Shown: in pieces, positions 51,209-60,752 of the stretch
Layout: each line of letters begins with the position of its first letter
Numbering within the stretch: position 1 is the first letter of the stretch
Source: Pseudanabaena sp. PCC 6802
Lineage (GTDB): Bacteria > Cyanobacteriota > Cyanobacteriia > Pseudanabaenales > Pseudanabaenaceae
Assembly: GCF_000332175.1 (NCBI RefSeq)
Contig: NZ_KB235914.1
Span: 1,799,368 to 1,863,367 of the forward strand
DNA length: 64,000 bases
Direction: 5' to 3'
Notes under the pieces: model-generated
What the model saw: only the letters and a program-made list of their open reading frames with translations
Databases searched by the model: none
What the model was told of the DNA's origin: nothing
Program-made: the position numbers and the translations under genes

Positions 51209-52333
51209 CTAAACTTTACTTACTACTTTACCACTTTCAACCTGGAAAATTTGCGCAGAATTTAACCATTGAGCATCAAATGAACCCAGATGCGTAGTTG
51301 TCACGATTGTTTGCACCCGATCTTGAATGGCATTGAGCAGTTGATTTTGTCTTTGCAGGTCTAGCTCCGCCAGTACATCATCCAATAGCAACAGGGGGGG
51401 TTCTCCAATTACGGACTCAATTAGTTCTAATTCCGCCAGCTTCAGCGCCAGGACGAGGGTACGCTGCTGTCCTTGGGAGCCATATTCGCGGGCTGGGGTT
51501 TGGTTTATGGTCATGATTACCTCATCGCGGTGCGGCCCCACTAGACTGCTGCCTTGTTGCTGCTCCGCGATCGCCTTATTTTTTAGTTCCAGTAAAAATG
51601 CTTCCCGAACCTCCTCAACGGAGTGGCGATCGGCAAAGTTAAATTTGGGGGCATAGGCAAGGTGCAAGCGCTCGCTCCCCCCGCTGATTGCCTGATGCCA
51701 GCGATCGGCAATGGGTGTTAGTCGTAGTAGTAAACGCGATCGCCGTCTGGTTAAGCGCGTTCCAGTCATTGCTAATTGGGCATCCCACAGCGCCATCTGT
51801 TCGGGATCGAAAACAGTTTTACCCTGGCGAATTGACTTGAGTAAAGCATTGCGCTGCCGCAGTACCTGTTGATATTGCTGGAGCAGGCTGGAGTAAATTG
51901 GTTCTAACTGGATCAAGACGCTATCGAGCCAATCGCGGCGGCAGTCAGGACTGCCTCGCACCAAATCCAAATCCAGGCTCGAAAATAGCACCGCATTAAT
52001 TTGCCCCAAAAACTCAACGTGACGGGTTAAACTCACACCATTAATCGACAGCGATCGCCGTCCGCTCCTGCGCAAGCTCATCGATATCTCTATCGGCACC
52101 TGCGATCGCTTACATACCGCCTTGATTTCTCCCATGGCCTCGCCTTCCTGGACGAGATCGCGATCGCGGCTCACGCGATGCGATCTCAAGGTAGCCAGCA
52201 GTTGAATTGCCTCTAATAAGTTGGACTTGCCCTGGGCATTATTACCAACCACAATAGTCTTAGGAGCGGTAAACTGCACTGTTAGATCGGTATAATTGCG
52301 AAAATGCTTGAGGCTCAGGCTATTTAAATACAT
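51209..52333 (-). CDS. recF: DNA replication and repair protein RecF
   Basis: RecF loads RecA at gaps with RecO and RecR. The 374-residue protein starts MYLNSLSLKHFRNYTDLTVQ and has Walker A VVGNNAQGKSNLLEA (about residues 30-45), the ABC-type signature YGSQGQQRTLVLALKLAE and Walker B PLLLLDDVLAELD. The reading that begins at 52426 adds 31 non-conserved residues and would overlap the divergent gene at 52348. The two starts face each other across 14 bp. Confidence 0.96.
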   Translation of the reverse strand: MYLNSLSLKHFRNYTDLTVQFTAPKTIVVGNNAQGKSNLLEAIQLLATLRSHRVSRDRDLVQEGEAMGEIKAVCKRSQVPIEISMSLRRSGRRSLSINGVSLTRHVEFLGQINAVLFSSLDLDLVRGSPDCRRDWLDSVLIQLEPIYSSLLQQYQQVLRQRNALLKSIRQGKTVFDPEQMALWDAQLAMTGTRLTRRRSRLLLRLTPIADRWHQAISGGSERLHLAYAPKFNFADRHSVEEVREAFLLELKNKAIAEQQQGSSLVGPHRDEVIMTINQTPAREYGSQGQQRTLVLALKLAELELIESVIGEPPLLLLDDVLAELDLQRQNQLLNAIQDRVQTIVTTTHLGSFDAQWLNSAQIFQVESGKVVSKV

Positions 52334-52347
52334 CCAGGGTACAAAAA

Positions 52348-53025
52348 ATGAGGGCGCGTAAAAGGAAGTGCGCGATCGCACTTTGCTTGGGAATTGTAAG
52401 CATACTAACAGCAATTTTCCTGCCATTTTGCCCTACACCGTCGCCGGGACTGTTCCCACCCCAGGCTGGTAAACCAACCCGTTCTGTTTATATCATTCAG
52501 CACGATTGGCACACGGGCTTAGCCTGGTCGCAGCGGGGGCTAGTCCCCATCGGGCCAGAAGGATGGCGAGATGCACCCTATGTGGAGGTAGGTTGGGGCG
52601 ATCGCAATTTCTACTATGCCGGTGACAGATCGATTGTCACGATCTTCAAAGCATTTTTCTTACCTACACCCAGCGCTCTCCACGTAGTTGGTTTTGGCGA
52701 ATCGCCAGAAGCATACTTTCAAAAAGACAAGTCGGTTTGGCGTTTAGATCTGTCCGAACCGGGCTTTCTCGGTTTGATTGGCTATGTGGAGGACACGTTT
52801 AGCAAGAATACCAAGGGCGATCGCTTACCACCTTTACCTGGTAGCGGTCAGTATGGGGTCAGTAATTTCTATGCAGCGGTACCGCAATACGGTTTTTGGT
52901 TAACCTGCAACGCCTGGACGGCCAGTGCCCTGAATGCGGCAGGTGTATCTGCCTGTCCCAGTCGGATTTTGCTCCCATTTCATCTGATCGATCGGATTCG
53001 GGATGTGGGAACGCGGTTGCGTTGA
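52348..53025 (+). CDS. DUF2459 / TIGR02117-type secreted protein
   Basis: The 225-residue protein has an N-terminal membrane anchor or signal (KCAIALCLGIVSILTAIFLPF). It then has the family motifs IIQHDWHTGLAW, WGDRNFYYAGD and YGVSNFYAAVPQYGFWLTCNAWTA..., cut; the His, Cys-Asn-W-T block resembles a papain-like arrangement but activity is not known. Members of this group are sometimes near urease genes; here the neighbour is recF, in divergent orientation. Confidence 0.75.
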   Translation: MRARKRKCAIALCLGIVSILTAIFLPFCPTPSPGLFPPQAGKPTRSVYIIQHDWHTGLAWSQRGLVPIGPEGWRDAPYVEVGWGDRNFYYAGDRSIVTIFKAFFLPTPSALHVVGFGESPEAYFQKDKSVWRLDLSEPGFLGLIGYVEDTFSKNTKGDRLPPLPGSGQYGVSNFYAAVPQYGFWLTCNAWTASALNAAGVSACPSRILLPFHLIDRIRDVGTRLR

Positions 53026-53043
53026 TGGAGGTTGGGGGGGTAG

Positions 53044-53071
53044 CGCATGACGCATGACGCATGACGCATGA
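53044..53071. repeat. Four tandem copies of a 7-bp unit
   Basis: CGCATGA is repeated four times without interruption just after the DUF2459 gene and before a long inverted repeat. Such heptamer arrays are typical short tandem repeats of cyanobacteria and can vary in number. Confidence 0.85.
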
Positions 53072-53080
53072 CGGACGCAG

Positions 53081-53144
53081 GGGTTTAGCATTTGTCAATA
53101 ATGCTGACATTTGATGCGTAGGTTATCGGACAAATGCTAAACCC
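53081..53144. terminator. 16-bp inverted repeat between convergent genes
   Basis: GGGTTTAGCATTTGTC (53081-53096) and its exact complement GACAAATGCTAAACCC (53129-53144) are separated by 32 bp. It lies between the DUF2459 gene and a convergent small membrane gene, 3 bp from the latter's stop. Terminator or small mobile repeat. Confidence 0.65.
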
Positions 53145-53147
53145 TTA

Positions 53148-53351
53148 CTATCGGTTCCACCAGAGGAGGAGGGCGAAGAGGCCGATGGGGAGACCGATCG
53201 CGCCAAGGGCGATCGCGTTTAGATCCCAGACACTGAGGGAAATGTTGACGATCGCCGGGATGTAGGGACAGACGTATTTAATTACGGCTGAGGCGATCGC
53301 GGAAATAACCATTACTTTAATTACAAATATAGCGTTCGATCTCATAATCAA
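53148..53351 (-). CDS. Small two-helix membrane protein coupled to the S2P-like gene
   Basis: The 67-residue protein consists of two hydrophobic segments (IFVIKVMVISAIASAVIKYV; LNAIALGAIGLPIGLFALLLW). Its ATG overlaps the TGA stop of the upstream S2P-like gene (ATGA, 4 bp), so the two are translated together. No named family was recognised; a small partner of the membrane protease-like protein is inferred from the overlap. Confidence 0.7.
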   Translation of the reverse strand: MIMRSNAIFVIKVMVISAIASAVIKYVCPYIPAIVNISLSVWDLNAIALGAIGLPIGLFALLLWWNR

Positions 53352-54889
53352 CCACCTATACCTAATTGTTCTGCTACTGCTGAAGTCATGGGTAAAAGCG
53401 TGACCAGCATCCAGAATAGGGCAAATATGCCAAGGGCATCGCGATCGCCGTCCAGTTCGGATACCTCATTCAGTAGCGGACGCTCTAAATCGCGCAGCAG
53501 GACTAAAATAATGCCGCCCCAGTATAGAGCCAGGGAGTTAATCAAAGCGGCGATCGCTAGAAAGATCAGCGTGGCGATCGTCGTCCAGCCTGCGGTTTTG
53601 CGACCGTAGACTGCCTGGACGATTCGGCCTCCGTCAAGCTGACCGGCAGGCATCAGGTTAAGTGCGGTGATGACCAGCCCCAACCAACCCAGGATGACGA
53701 GCGGGTTAATATCGACTAACTCGATCCGCAATAGATCGCCCATAATCAACTTCGCCAGACCACCCACCAACACGGAGGCATGTAAAATCTGCGTGGGAAT
53801 TTCGACACCGCCGTTATGGTTGGCAGACAGAAATAAGCCCGTTACCAAAAGTACGAGGGAGAGCAAACCGCCAGCTACGGCGGGGGCGATGCCCAGGTCG
53901 AATAAAACTTGACGATTGGGCAAATTGGACAGGACTCGACTAAACGCGCCAAATGAACCTAGCTGCAAAGATGGCAAGCATGAGGGCAAACTTAAGTTCA
54001 CGTTATACTTGCGCGACATCCAGCGTAATGCCGCCTCTCGACAAGCCAGGATCGAGATAATACCTAAGGCAAACGGCACTGTGGCTAGATACTGCTCCGG
54101 GTGTTGGGACAGATCGATCTTCTGTAGTTCTGCACCTAGAGATATGGCGGTAAATACATTGGCAAAAAACAAAATGCCAATCAGAATTTTTTGCGGCACG
54201 GTCATGATGAATTGTCCGGGATTGTGGGGCAAAACTATCACTACCGGCTTTTCCTCCTGCCCTTCCACTAAAAATAGATCGTATTTATCGCCCAGGCGAT
54301 CGCGCAGTGTAGAAGATAGCCGCTGATGCACCTCCGCAGGTTCGCCCCGCATATTACCTTTAAAAATGATGCCTTCCATATACGGTAGCGTCTCGGTGGC
54401 GTAAAAGGTTTCGATGCCAAAAATCCCTTGGATCGACTTCAGATCTTCACCGACTTTGAATTTATTCTCTTTAATCTCCCTATCCTCAGTTATTTGAGGT
54501 TTAGCAGCGTCGTTGGCAGTTTGGGATGGGGTGCCAGTGGGTTCTGGCATATCAGTAGTCGGTGCCGATGGAGGATTATCCCTACCTTTAGCTAGTGGGT
54601 TGTTTTTGTCATTCAGCGCGATCTTGCGCATTTGATTGCCGATCGCGATATAGGCCACAGACGAAATTACCAGCAGCACCAGAAGCAGCGTAAAGCTAAT
54701 GAAAGCACCGGAGAGGAATAGACCAAAGTAGGCAATCCAGGGGAGTAGGAGCGCTACAAGTTGCAACCAGGCGAGAATGCCTGGCTTGCCCAGCTTGCGG
54801 GCGCGATAAAAACCCCAACCCAGCAGTGATAGCGAGATGGCAAAAACTACCAGTGGAATAATCGGAATAGTAGGTGTGGATGGCATCAA
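53348..54889 (-). CDS. Site-2-protease-like (EGY-type) membrane protein lacking the HExxH motif
   Basis: The 513-residue protein has N-terminal membrane segments, a charged loop, then a central soluble part (FYATETLPYMEGIIFKGNM; RLSSTLRDRLGDKYDLFLVE) as in chloroplast EGY proteins. The C-terminal membrane domain holds LPSLQLGSFGAFSRV and the second metal motif NLMPAGQLDGGRIVQAVYG. Where active family members have HELGH, this protein reads CREAA, so both zinc-binding histidines are missing. It is probably a pseudoprotease like plant EGY3, and may bind or regulate substrates. A small membrane protein gene overlaps its stop. Confidence 0.82.
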   Translation of the reverse strand: MMPSTPTIPIIPLVVFAISLSLLGWGFYRARKLGKPGILAWLQLVALLLPWIAYFGLFLSGAFISFTLLLVLLVISSVAYIAIGNQMRKIALNDKNNPLAKGRDNPPSAPTTDMPEPTGTPSQTANDAAKPQITEDREIKENKFKVGEDLKSIQGIFGIETFYATETLPYMEGIIFKGNMRGEPAEVHQRLSSTLRDRLGDKYDLFLVEGQEEKPVVIVLPHNPGQFIMTVPQKILIGILFFANVFTAISLGAELQKIDLSQHPEQYLATVPFALGIISILACREAALRWMSRKYNVNLSLPSCLPSLQLGSFGAFSRVLSNLPNRQVLFDLGIAPAVAGGLLSLVLLVTGLFLSANHNGGVEIPTQILHASVLVGGLAKLIMGDLLRIELVDINPLVILGWLGLVITALNLMPAGQLDGGRIVQAVYGRKTAGWTTIATLIFLAIAALINSLALYWGGIILVLLRDLERPLLNEVSELDGDRDALGIFALFWMLVTLLPMTSAVAEQLGIGG

Positions 54890-54911
54890 TAAATCAGTAT
54901 CTATCTTCGAT

Positions 54912-56123
54912 CTAAGTCCGATGAGATCCTAGCCTATCATCGAATCGCGTTATCCATGCCTGCTTTATGTAGTCTCTAAATTCTTGCCGAAATCGCTCTG
55001 GCGCAAAACGTAGGGCGTTGGTGCGGCAAAATTCCGGATCGATCTGCGTTTGATGCTGCTCGAATGTAGCGATCGCAGCTTTAATACTGGCAGCAGTTTG
55101 CTCGTAGAAGAAAACGCCCGTAGGTTTCTCTATAGCTCGTTCTACATTAACCGCATTAACCGCCCGTACGGTCTCTAATGCCCCACCTTTCCCAAAGGCA
55201 ATTACGGGCGTGCCACAAGCCTGTGCTTCCACAATCGTGATGCCAAAATCCTCTTCTGCAGCAAATACAAACGCTCGCGCTTTTTGCATGTAGTGCTTGA
55301 GGACATCTGGCTCCTGATAGCCCAGCAGCGTAATATTGTTACTGAGCTTAGCGCGCACTTTATCTAGACCAGGGCCATCACCAATTACAACTAGTCGGCG
55401 ATCGCCGATCTGGCTAAATGCTTCGACGATTGAATCGACCTTTTTGTAGGGGACAAAGCGAGAAGCGGTTAGATAAAAATCCTCTTTAGGTATTTGTTTT
55501 GTATCTAGCGCGTCATCAGGGGGCGTGAATTTTGCCACATCGACGGGGGGATAAATTACCTGCGACTCGCGGCGATAGACTTTGCGAATGCGGCGGGCAA
55601 TAAACTGTGAGTTTGCCACAAACCCATCGACCCCGTTAGCCGTGCGCGCATCCCAGATCCGAATTTGATGCAGAAACCACCTGGCGATCGCACTTTGTAA
55701 ACCTCGATCTAAACCCGACTCCTTTAAATACTGGTGCTGCAAATCCCAAGCATACCGAATTGGTGAATGCACGTAGGAAATATGCAACTGATCCGGCCCC
55801 GTTAATACCCCCTTGGCAACGGCATGGCTGCTGGAAATAATCAGGTCGTAGCTGGATAGATCGAACTGCTCCACAGCGATCGGCATTAACGGTAAATATT
55901 GCCGATATTTAGTCCGTGCCAACGGCAACTTCTGAATGAATGAAGTACGAACCGACTTATTTTGAATAAACCCTCTGAGTTTGGGTGGCAGGAAATCGAC
56001 TAAAGCAAACAGGTCTGCTTGGGGAAACAGCAACAAAATTTGCTCCAGCACGCGCTCCGAGCCAGAATAGTCCACCAACCACTCATGGACAACCGCAACA
56101 CGCAAATCGCTCAAAAACGGCAT
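54912..56123 (-). CDS. GT4-family glycosyltransferase
   Basis: The 403-residue protein is a GT-B glycosyltransferase of family 4. The C-domain shows LTASRFVPYKKVDSIVEAF, VVIGDGPGLDKV and the donor-binding EEDFGITIVEAQACGTPVIA (E-x7-E). The N-terminal region LRVAVVHEWLVDYSGSERVLE fits polysaccharide mannosyl- or glucosyltransferases. The acceptor is unknown; no polysaccharide gene cluster surrounds it. It is on the same strand as, and 22 bp upstream of, the S2P-like gene. Confidence 0.85.
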   Translation of the reverse strand: MPFLSDLRVAVVHEWLVDYSGSERVLEQILLLFPQADLFALVDFLPPKLRGFIQNKSVRTSFIQKLPLARTKYRQYLPLMPIAVEQFDLSSYDLIISSSHAVAKGVLTGPDQLHISYVHSPIRYAWDLQHQYLKESGLDRGLQSAIARWFLHQIRIWDARTANGVDGFVANSQFIARRIRKVYRRESQVIYPPVDVAKFTPPDDALDTKQIPKEDFYLTASRFVPYKKVDSIVEAFSQIGDRRLVVIGDGPGLDKVRAKLSNNITLLGYQEPDVLKHYMQKARAFVFAAEEDFGITIVEAQACGTPVIAFGKGGALETVRAVNAVNVERAIEKPTGVFFYEQTAASIKAAIATFEQHQTQIDPEFCRTNALRFAPERFRQEFRDYIKQAWITRFDDRLGSHRT

Positions 56124-56147
56124 TACAGTATCTTATGCTTTGCTGTG

Positions 56148-56385
56148 ACATCCTCCCGACGCTCATCGCAAGCGATAGAGCGCGGGCTTCCTACCTCACG
56201 ATAGGATATTCCTGGTTCCTTCCCCAAAAGGGGTGTTTCGCCTACAGGTATTTTATTCTCTAGGGGGTAGATTTCCCGCAGCTCTGTAGCGAAGAAGACA
56301 AAATGCAATCCGATTCTTCAGATTTGGGAGCAGTTCCACTGCTATACCCCGCTGCAAGCAGGCGGGGTATGTTTCGGGCTAAGCA
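56148..56385. mobile_element. Second IS200/IS605-like remnant with end hairpin
   Basis: Starts GTGACATCCTCCCGACGCTC, has ATCGCAAGCGAT and CCCCAAAAGGGG small hairpins, and ends near ATACCCCGC...GGCGGGGTAT (about 56343-56370), a strong hairpin with loop TGCAAGCA. No coding remnant. Start similarity to 42168 indicates a shared origin. Confidence 0.55.
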
Positions 56386-56487
56386 GAGGGCAGTTCGTAC
56401 AAATTTAAAGAAAATATTAAAATATTAAGTTTTATGACATATGTTAAATATACTGATTAATAAAGGCAAGTTTATATCGCTAATTGC

Positions 56488-56520
56488 GTCAGGCTGTTAC
56501 CTACATGGAAACAGCCTGAC
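56488..56520. promoter_or_regulatory. 11-bp inverted repeat upstream of the DUF1830 gene
   Basis: GTCAGGCTGTT and AACAGCCTGAC enclose an 11-base loop. It lies 52 bp before the ATG of the DUF1830 gene, with no T-run after it, so an operator or leader hairpin is more likely than a terminator. Confidence 0.5.
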
Positions 56521-56571
56521 GAACAGGCATGTTAGCTGTCATTAATTTAAGCTCATTTATATTTCCAATTT

Positions 56572-56832
56572 ATGTCTGTTACTGAAGTTACGAAAGCATC
56601 GCAACGCTGTCTTTGCCGCTATCGTAATGTTGAGAGAAATGTGAGAGTGGTACGTGCTTCTAACAGCAAAAACAGCTATATTGAGCGCACCGTATATCCA
56701 CAACAGTATTTTGTATTCTGGGCCGATCGCGATGCCACATTAGAGGTTTACTCTAGCGTTTCCGCGCATCTACTCTTAGAAGATAGAATATCTTGCGATC
56801 GCCTGGAAGTAGGGGCGAGCGATCGGGATTGA
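56572..56832 (+). CDS. DUF1830-type small protein
   Basis: The 86-residue protein (RCLCRYRNVERNVRVVRASN; YIERTVYPQQYFVFWADRDATLEVYS; each cut) matches the cyanobacterial DUF1830 family: short, beta-rich, with an early cysteine pair and aromatic FWA motif. Function is unknown. It stands in front of leuS, 46 bp upstream, on the same strand. Confidence 0.8.
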   Translation: MSVTEVTKASQRCLCRYRNVERNVRVVRASNSKNSYIERTVYPQQYFVFWADRDATLEVYSSVSAHLLLEDRISCDRLEVGASDRD

Positions 56833-56878
56833 CAGTCTCTATAAGCCGATCTCGTAATTACATTTCGCAACTGACGAT

Positions 56879-59458
56879 ATGGAAACACAGGAACCCAAGA
56901 AATACAATCCGCAAGAACTTGAACCAAAGTGGCAGAAAATCTGGGAGCAAGCAGGTCTAGATCTGACCCCAGAGCAGGATAGCCGTCCCAAGTTTTATGC
57001 CCTGTCAATGTTTCCCTATCCCTCCGGCAACCTGCATGTCGGCCACACCCGCAACTACGTGATTACCGATGTCGTGGCTCGCCTCAAACGCATGCAGGGC
57101 TACCGCGTATTGCAACCGATGGGTTGGGATGCCTTTGGTTTGCCTGCGGAAAATGCCGCGATCGATCGCGGTATCCACCCAGCCGGATGGACGTTGCAAA
57201 ATATTACCCAAATGCGATCGCAACTGAAGCGCATGGGGTTGTCCTACGACTGGTCGCGGGAAGTGACCACCTGCCTACCAGATTATTACCGCTGGACGCA
57301 GTGGTTATTCTTGCAATTTCTCCAGGCGGGGTTGGCGTACCAAAAAGAAGCCACGGTTAACTGGGATCCCATCGACCAGACCGTGCTAGCGAACGAACAG
57401 GTGGATAATGAGGGTAAATCCTGGCGATCGGGCGCAAAGGTAGAAAAGCGCCAGCTAAAGCAATGGTTTCTCAAAATTACCGACTACGCCGAGCAATTAT
57501 TGCAAGATTTAGACAAATTACCCCATTGGCCAGAGCGGGTTAAAACCATGCAAGCCAACTGGATTGGCAAGTCGGTGGGTGCGGAACTTAATTTCGAGAT
57601 AGTTGGCAAGAATAGCGGCAAATCCAAGCAAAAATCCAAGAGTTTACCTAAAATAACCGTCTTTACCACCCGCCCCGATACGGTGTACGGCGTTACCTAT
57701 GTCGTGCTAGCGCCGGAACATCCCCTGGTCAAACAGATCGCTACGCCAGATCGGAAAAAAGCGGTAGAAGCATTTGTCGCGGAAGTAGCCAATATCAGCG
57801 AAATCGATCGCACCGCTGAAGACAAACCCAAACGCGGCGTACCTACAGGTGCGATCGCGATTAATCCCTTTACTGGCAAAGAAATACCGATCTGGATTGC
57901 CGATTACGTCCTCTACGAATACGGCACGGGTGCGGTGATGGGCGTACCAGCCCACGATGTCCGCGATTTCGCCTTTGCCAAGCAGTACGATCTAGCAATT
58001 CAAACTGTAATTTTGCCGACAGCGGATGCACCGCAAGAGTTAACCGCAGCCTACGTGGAACCAGGCATCATGGTCAATTCCGGTGAATTTGATGGTTTAG
58101 ATTCGCCTACAGCTAAAACCAAAATTGTGGAATTAGCGGAAAGCAAAGTTTGGGGTAAAGCACGGGTGCAGTATCGCCTCCGAGATTGGCTAATTTCGCG
58201 CCAGCGCTATTGGGGTTGCCCGATTCCCGTCGTGCACTGTCCTGAATGCGGTGTCGTCCCCGTACCCGATGCCGACTTGCCCGTGCAACTTCCCGAGGAC
58301 GTGAAATTCACGGGTAGGGGTGGCAATCCATTGGCACAGTTAGAGACCTGGTTGAACGTGCCTTGTCCCTCCTGCGGCACGCCTGCCAAGCGCGAAACCG
58401 ATACGATGGATACTTTTATCGATTCCTCCTGGTACTATCTTCGCTATAGCGATGCCGGTAACGATCGCGCCGCATTTGATATCGACAAAGTCAACGATTG
58501 GATGCCCGTAGATCAGTATGTGGGCGGCGTGGAGCACGCTATTTTGCATTTGCTCTATTCGCGCTTTTTTACTAAGGTGCTGCGCGATCGCGGTTTGCTC
58601 AAATTCGACGAACCATTCCAACGGCTATTGACACAGGGCATGGTTCAGGGCTTGACGTACAAAAATCCCAAGACTGGGAAGTTTATCCCTGCCGAGCAGG
58701 TCGAGATCGACCGGCCAGTCGACCCCGAAACCGGAGATGCTCTGGTACGGGTATACGAAAAAATGTCCAAATCCAAATATAACGGTGTCAGTCCCGACGA
58801 CGTAATCGCTAAATATGGTGCGGATACGGTGCGAATGCTGACATTATTCAAAGCTCCCCCTGAGAAAGACTTGGAATGGGATGATGCCGACGTAGAAGGC
58901 CAATTCCGGTTCTTGAACCGCGTGTGGCGCTTGGTGACGGAATTTGCCGCACAAAAAGGAGCGATCTCAAAAACTGTGGATAAGGATTTACGCCGCGCCA
59001 TCCATACCGCAATTAAGGAAATCAGCGACGATCTAAGCGGAGATTATCAATTTAATACAGCGATTTCGGAATTGATGAAACTGAGCAACGCCTTGCAGGA
59101 TAACAAGGACAAGACTTCTGCTACTTACGCTGAAGGCATAGATACCCTGATGCGTCTCATGGCTCCCTTTGCGCCTCACATCACCGACGAGCTATGGTCT
59201 CTACTCGAGCGATCGGAATCCATCCATACCCAACCCTGGCTAGAACTCGATCCCGAAGCTCTAGTGGTGGATGAAATTACGCTAGTGATTCAAGTGAATG
59301 GCAAGGTGCGGGGTAATATTCAAGTGCCATCGGGTGCGGACAAAGCCGCCCTCGAAGCCTATGCTCGCGCATCTGAGGTAGCGCAGCGATATCTCGAAGG
59401 TCAGGAAATCAAGAAGGTAATTGCTGTACCTGGCAAACTCGTAAATTTCGTAATTTAG
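56879..59458 (+). CDS. leuS: Leucyl-tRNA synthetase
   Basis: The 859-residue class I synthetase shows the HIGH motif as [16 protein letters not shown] (about residue 43-58), the CP1 editing domain ([40 protein letters not shown]), the zinc-like CPECG and CPSCG pairs, and KMSKS as [16 protein letters not shown]. The C-terminal anticodon and tail domains ([15 protein letters not shown]) are complete. Length is normal for bacteria. Confidence 0.98.
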   Translation: METQEPKKYNPQELEPKWQKIWEQAGLDLTPEQDSRPKFYALSMFPYPSGNLHVGHTRNYVITDVVARLKRMQGYRVLQPMGWDAFGLPAENAAIDRGIHPAGWTLQNITQMRSQLKRMGLSYDWSREVTTCLPDYYRWTQWLFLQFLQAGLAYQKEATVNWDPIDQTVLANEQVDNEGKSWRSGAKVEKRQLKQWFLKITDYAEQLLQDLDKLPHWPERVKTMQANWIGKSVGAELNFEIVGKNSGKSKQKSKSLPKITVFTTRPDTVYGVTYVVLAPEHPLVKQIATPDRKKAVEAFVAEVANISEIDRTAEDKPKRGVPTGAIAINPFTGKEIPIWIADYVLYEYGTGAVMGVPAHDVRDFAFAKQYDLAIQTVILPTADAPQELTAAYVEPGIMVNSGEFDGLDSPTAKTKIVELAESKVWGKARVQYRLRDWLISRQRYWGCPIPVVHCPECGVVPVPDADLPVQLPEDVKFTGRGGNPLAQLETWLNVPCPSCGTPAKRETDTMDTFIDSSWYYLRYSDAGNDRAAFDIDKVNDWMPVDQYVGGVEHAILHLLYSRFFTKVLRDRGLLKFDEPFQRLLTQGMVQGLTYKNPKTGKFIPAEQVEIDRPVDPETGDALVRVYEKMSKSKYNGVSPDDVIAKYGADTVRMLTLFKAPPEKDLEWDDADVEGQFRFLNRVWRLVTEFAAQKGAISKTVDKDLRRAIHTAIKEISDDLSGDYQFNTAISELMKLSNALQDNKDKTSATYAEGIDTLMRLMAPFAPHITDELWSLLERSESIHTQPWLELDPEALVVDEITLVIQVNGKVRGNIQVPSGADKAALEAYARASEVAQRYLEGQEIKKVIAVPGKLVNFVI

Positions 59459-59547
59459 CGATTATGTCGCAGTTAACAACCAGGTTTCAACAGTTTGCTT
59501 TTTAATAGCCTTATGCTGTCATGCGCTTCTAGGAGTTAGGAAAAACA

Positions 59548-59988
59548 ATGACCTCAAAACTTTACGATACAGATTTCTATGCTTGGGCTATCGAGCAATC
59601 GCAGTTTTTGCAAGAGGGCAAGTGGCAAGCACTGGATATTACAAATTTGGTAGAGGAGATCGAGGCATTGGGTAAGCAACAAAGGCAAGAATTAAGAAAT
59701 CGACTTGGTGTTTTAATCGGACATCTTCTGAAGTGGGACTACCAGAGCGATCTGCGCGGCAAAAGCTGGAAAGCAACAATTCGAGAACAGCGCAAAGAAG
59801 TACTGAGATTATTAAAAGAAAGTCCTAGTTTAAAGTCTTATCTGCAAGAAGGAGTCATCGATGCTTATGAATCAAGCCTGGCTCTTGTTGTTCGAGAAAC
59901 ACCCCTGGATTATCAAGACCTTCCTTCAGAATGCCCCTACTCTAACGAACAAATTCTCGATCCTGCTTTCCCCAAGGGATTATTATAA
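59548..59988 (+). CDS. DUF29-family protein
   Basis: The 146-residue helical protein has the DUF29 pattern YDTDFYAWAIEQSQFLQEGKW, ALDITNLVEEIEALGKQQRQ and LLKWDYQSDLRGKSWKATI. Members are abundant in cyanobacteria, often in many copies, and of unknown function. A strong Shine-Dalgarno (AGGAGTTAGGA) precedes the ATG. A Uma2-family gene lies on the opposite strand beyond a family C repeat. Confidence 0.88.
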   Translation: MTSKLYDTDFYAWAIEQSQFLQEGKWQALDITNLVEEIEALGKQQRQELRNRLGVLIGHLLKWDYQSDLRGKSWKATIREQRKEVLRLLKESPSLKSYLQEGVIDAYESSLALVVRETPLDYQDLPSECPYSNEQILDPAFPKGLL

Positions 59989-60090
59989 TGCTGGAGATTG
60001 CCCTTGCAATCCAACCCTATCGATTCAAGGCGATCGCACTATACCAGTTTATACCAAATCCTATTTAGTTACCCCCTTTTACTTGAAGTT

Positions 60091-60143
60091 CGCGCAGGCG
60101 GACTTTGCTTGTGTAGCCGCGACTTTCAGTCGCCAGGCAATAT
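60091..60143. repeat. Family C interspersed repeat, copy 3, overlapping a gene end
   Basis: CGCGCAGGCGGACTTTGCTT, GTGTAGCCGCGACTTTCAGT and CGCCAGGCAATA. The stop codon of the Uma2-family gene (60126-60128) and its last residues (LPGD) are encoded by the repeat. Confidence 0.75.
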
Positions 60144-60752
60144 TTTCAAGATCTGCTCGGCTGCGATCGCAAGCTCTGGGAAAGTGCGCGACACGATCCG
60201 TTCTTCTCCTCGATACGGTTTAACCTGATAAACGCCATTCTCATCGAGTAAGTAAACAAAAACAGTCGGCACTTTGGGATTCCCCAGATAATTTCTGCTA
60301 CCCAGAGCCAAATAATCTACAATCCAATATTCAAGGATGCCAAGGCGCTGATATTCATCTAGTTTGTCAATATAGTCATCTTCCCAATTTGTCGAGACAA
60401 CTTCCACTACGAGTTGCAGCGGATCGAGCATGGCAGAGTATGCCTGCGGTTGTGCCTCCCACTGTGCCTTATCCACCACGCTAACATCGGGATGACGAGC
60501 TTGCTCCTTTCCATCCTGAGTTAACGTCCTCACGACAATTCTACCTGAAACCCTATAGTTTAAACTGAGGCGTTCAACCTCTCGGTCAAAGAGCTTTGCA
60601 ATAAGATCTGCTCTATCTTCATGCTCTCTGGTTGCTAATATTCTCATTATTTCTCCGTTTACAAGCTCGTAGCGCCCTTCTTCATCGGGTAACCCTTCGA
60701 TGAATTGCAAAAAAGTAAGAGATTGCTTAGGCGAGCTAATCGTTGTTATCAT
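60126..60752 (-). CDS. Uma2-family putative endonuclease
   Basis: The 208-residue protein belongs to the Uma2 (DUF820) group with a restriction-endonuclease-like core. Visible are YELVNGEIMRI (conserved Glu), RHPDVSVVDK (Asp), LQLVVEVVSTNWEDDYIDKLDEYQRLGILEYWIVD with the E-V-V-S and K-x3-Y positions. These proteins are highly duplicated in cyanobacteria and are thought to be nucleases linked to mobile DNA, role unproven. The last four residues and stop come from a family C repeat. Confidence 0.88.
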   Translation of the reverse strand: MITTISSPKQSLTFLQFIEGLPDEEGRYELVNGEIMRILATREHEDRADLIAKLFDREVERLSLNYRVSGRIVVRTLTQDGKEQARHPDVSVVDKAQWEAQPQAYSAMLDPLQLVVEVVSTNWEDDYIDKLDEYQRLGILEYWIVDYLALGSRNYLGNPKVPTVFVYLLDENGVYQVKPYRGEERIVSRTFPELAIAAEQILKILPGD

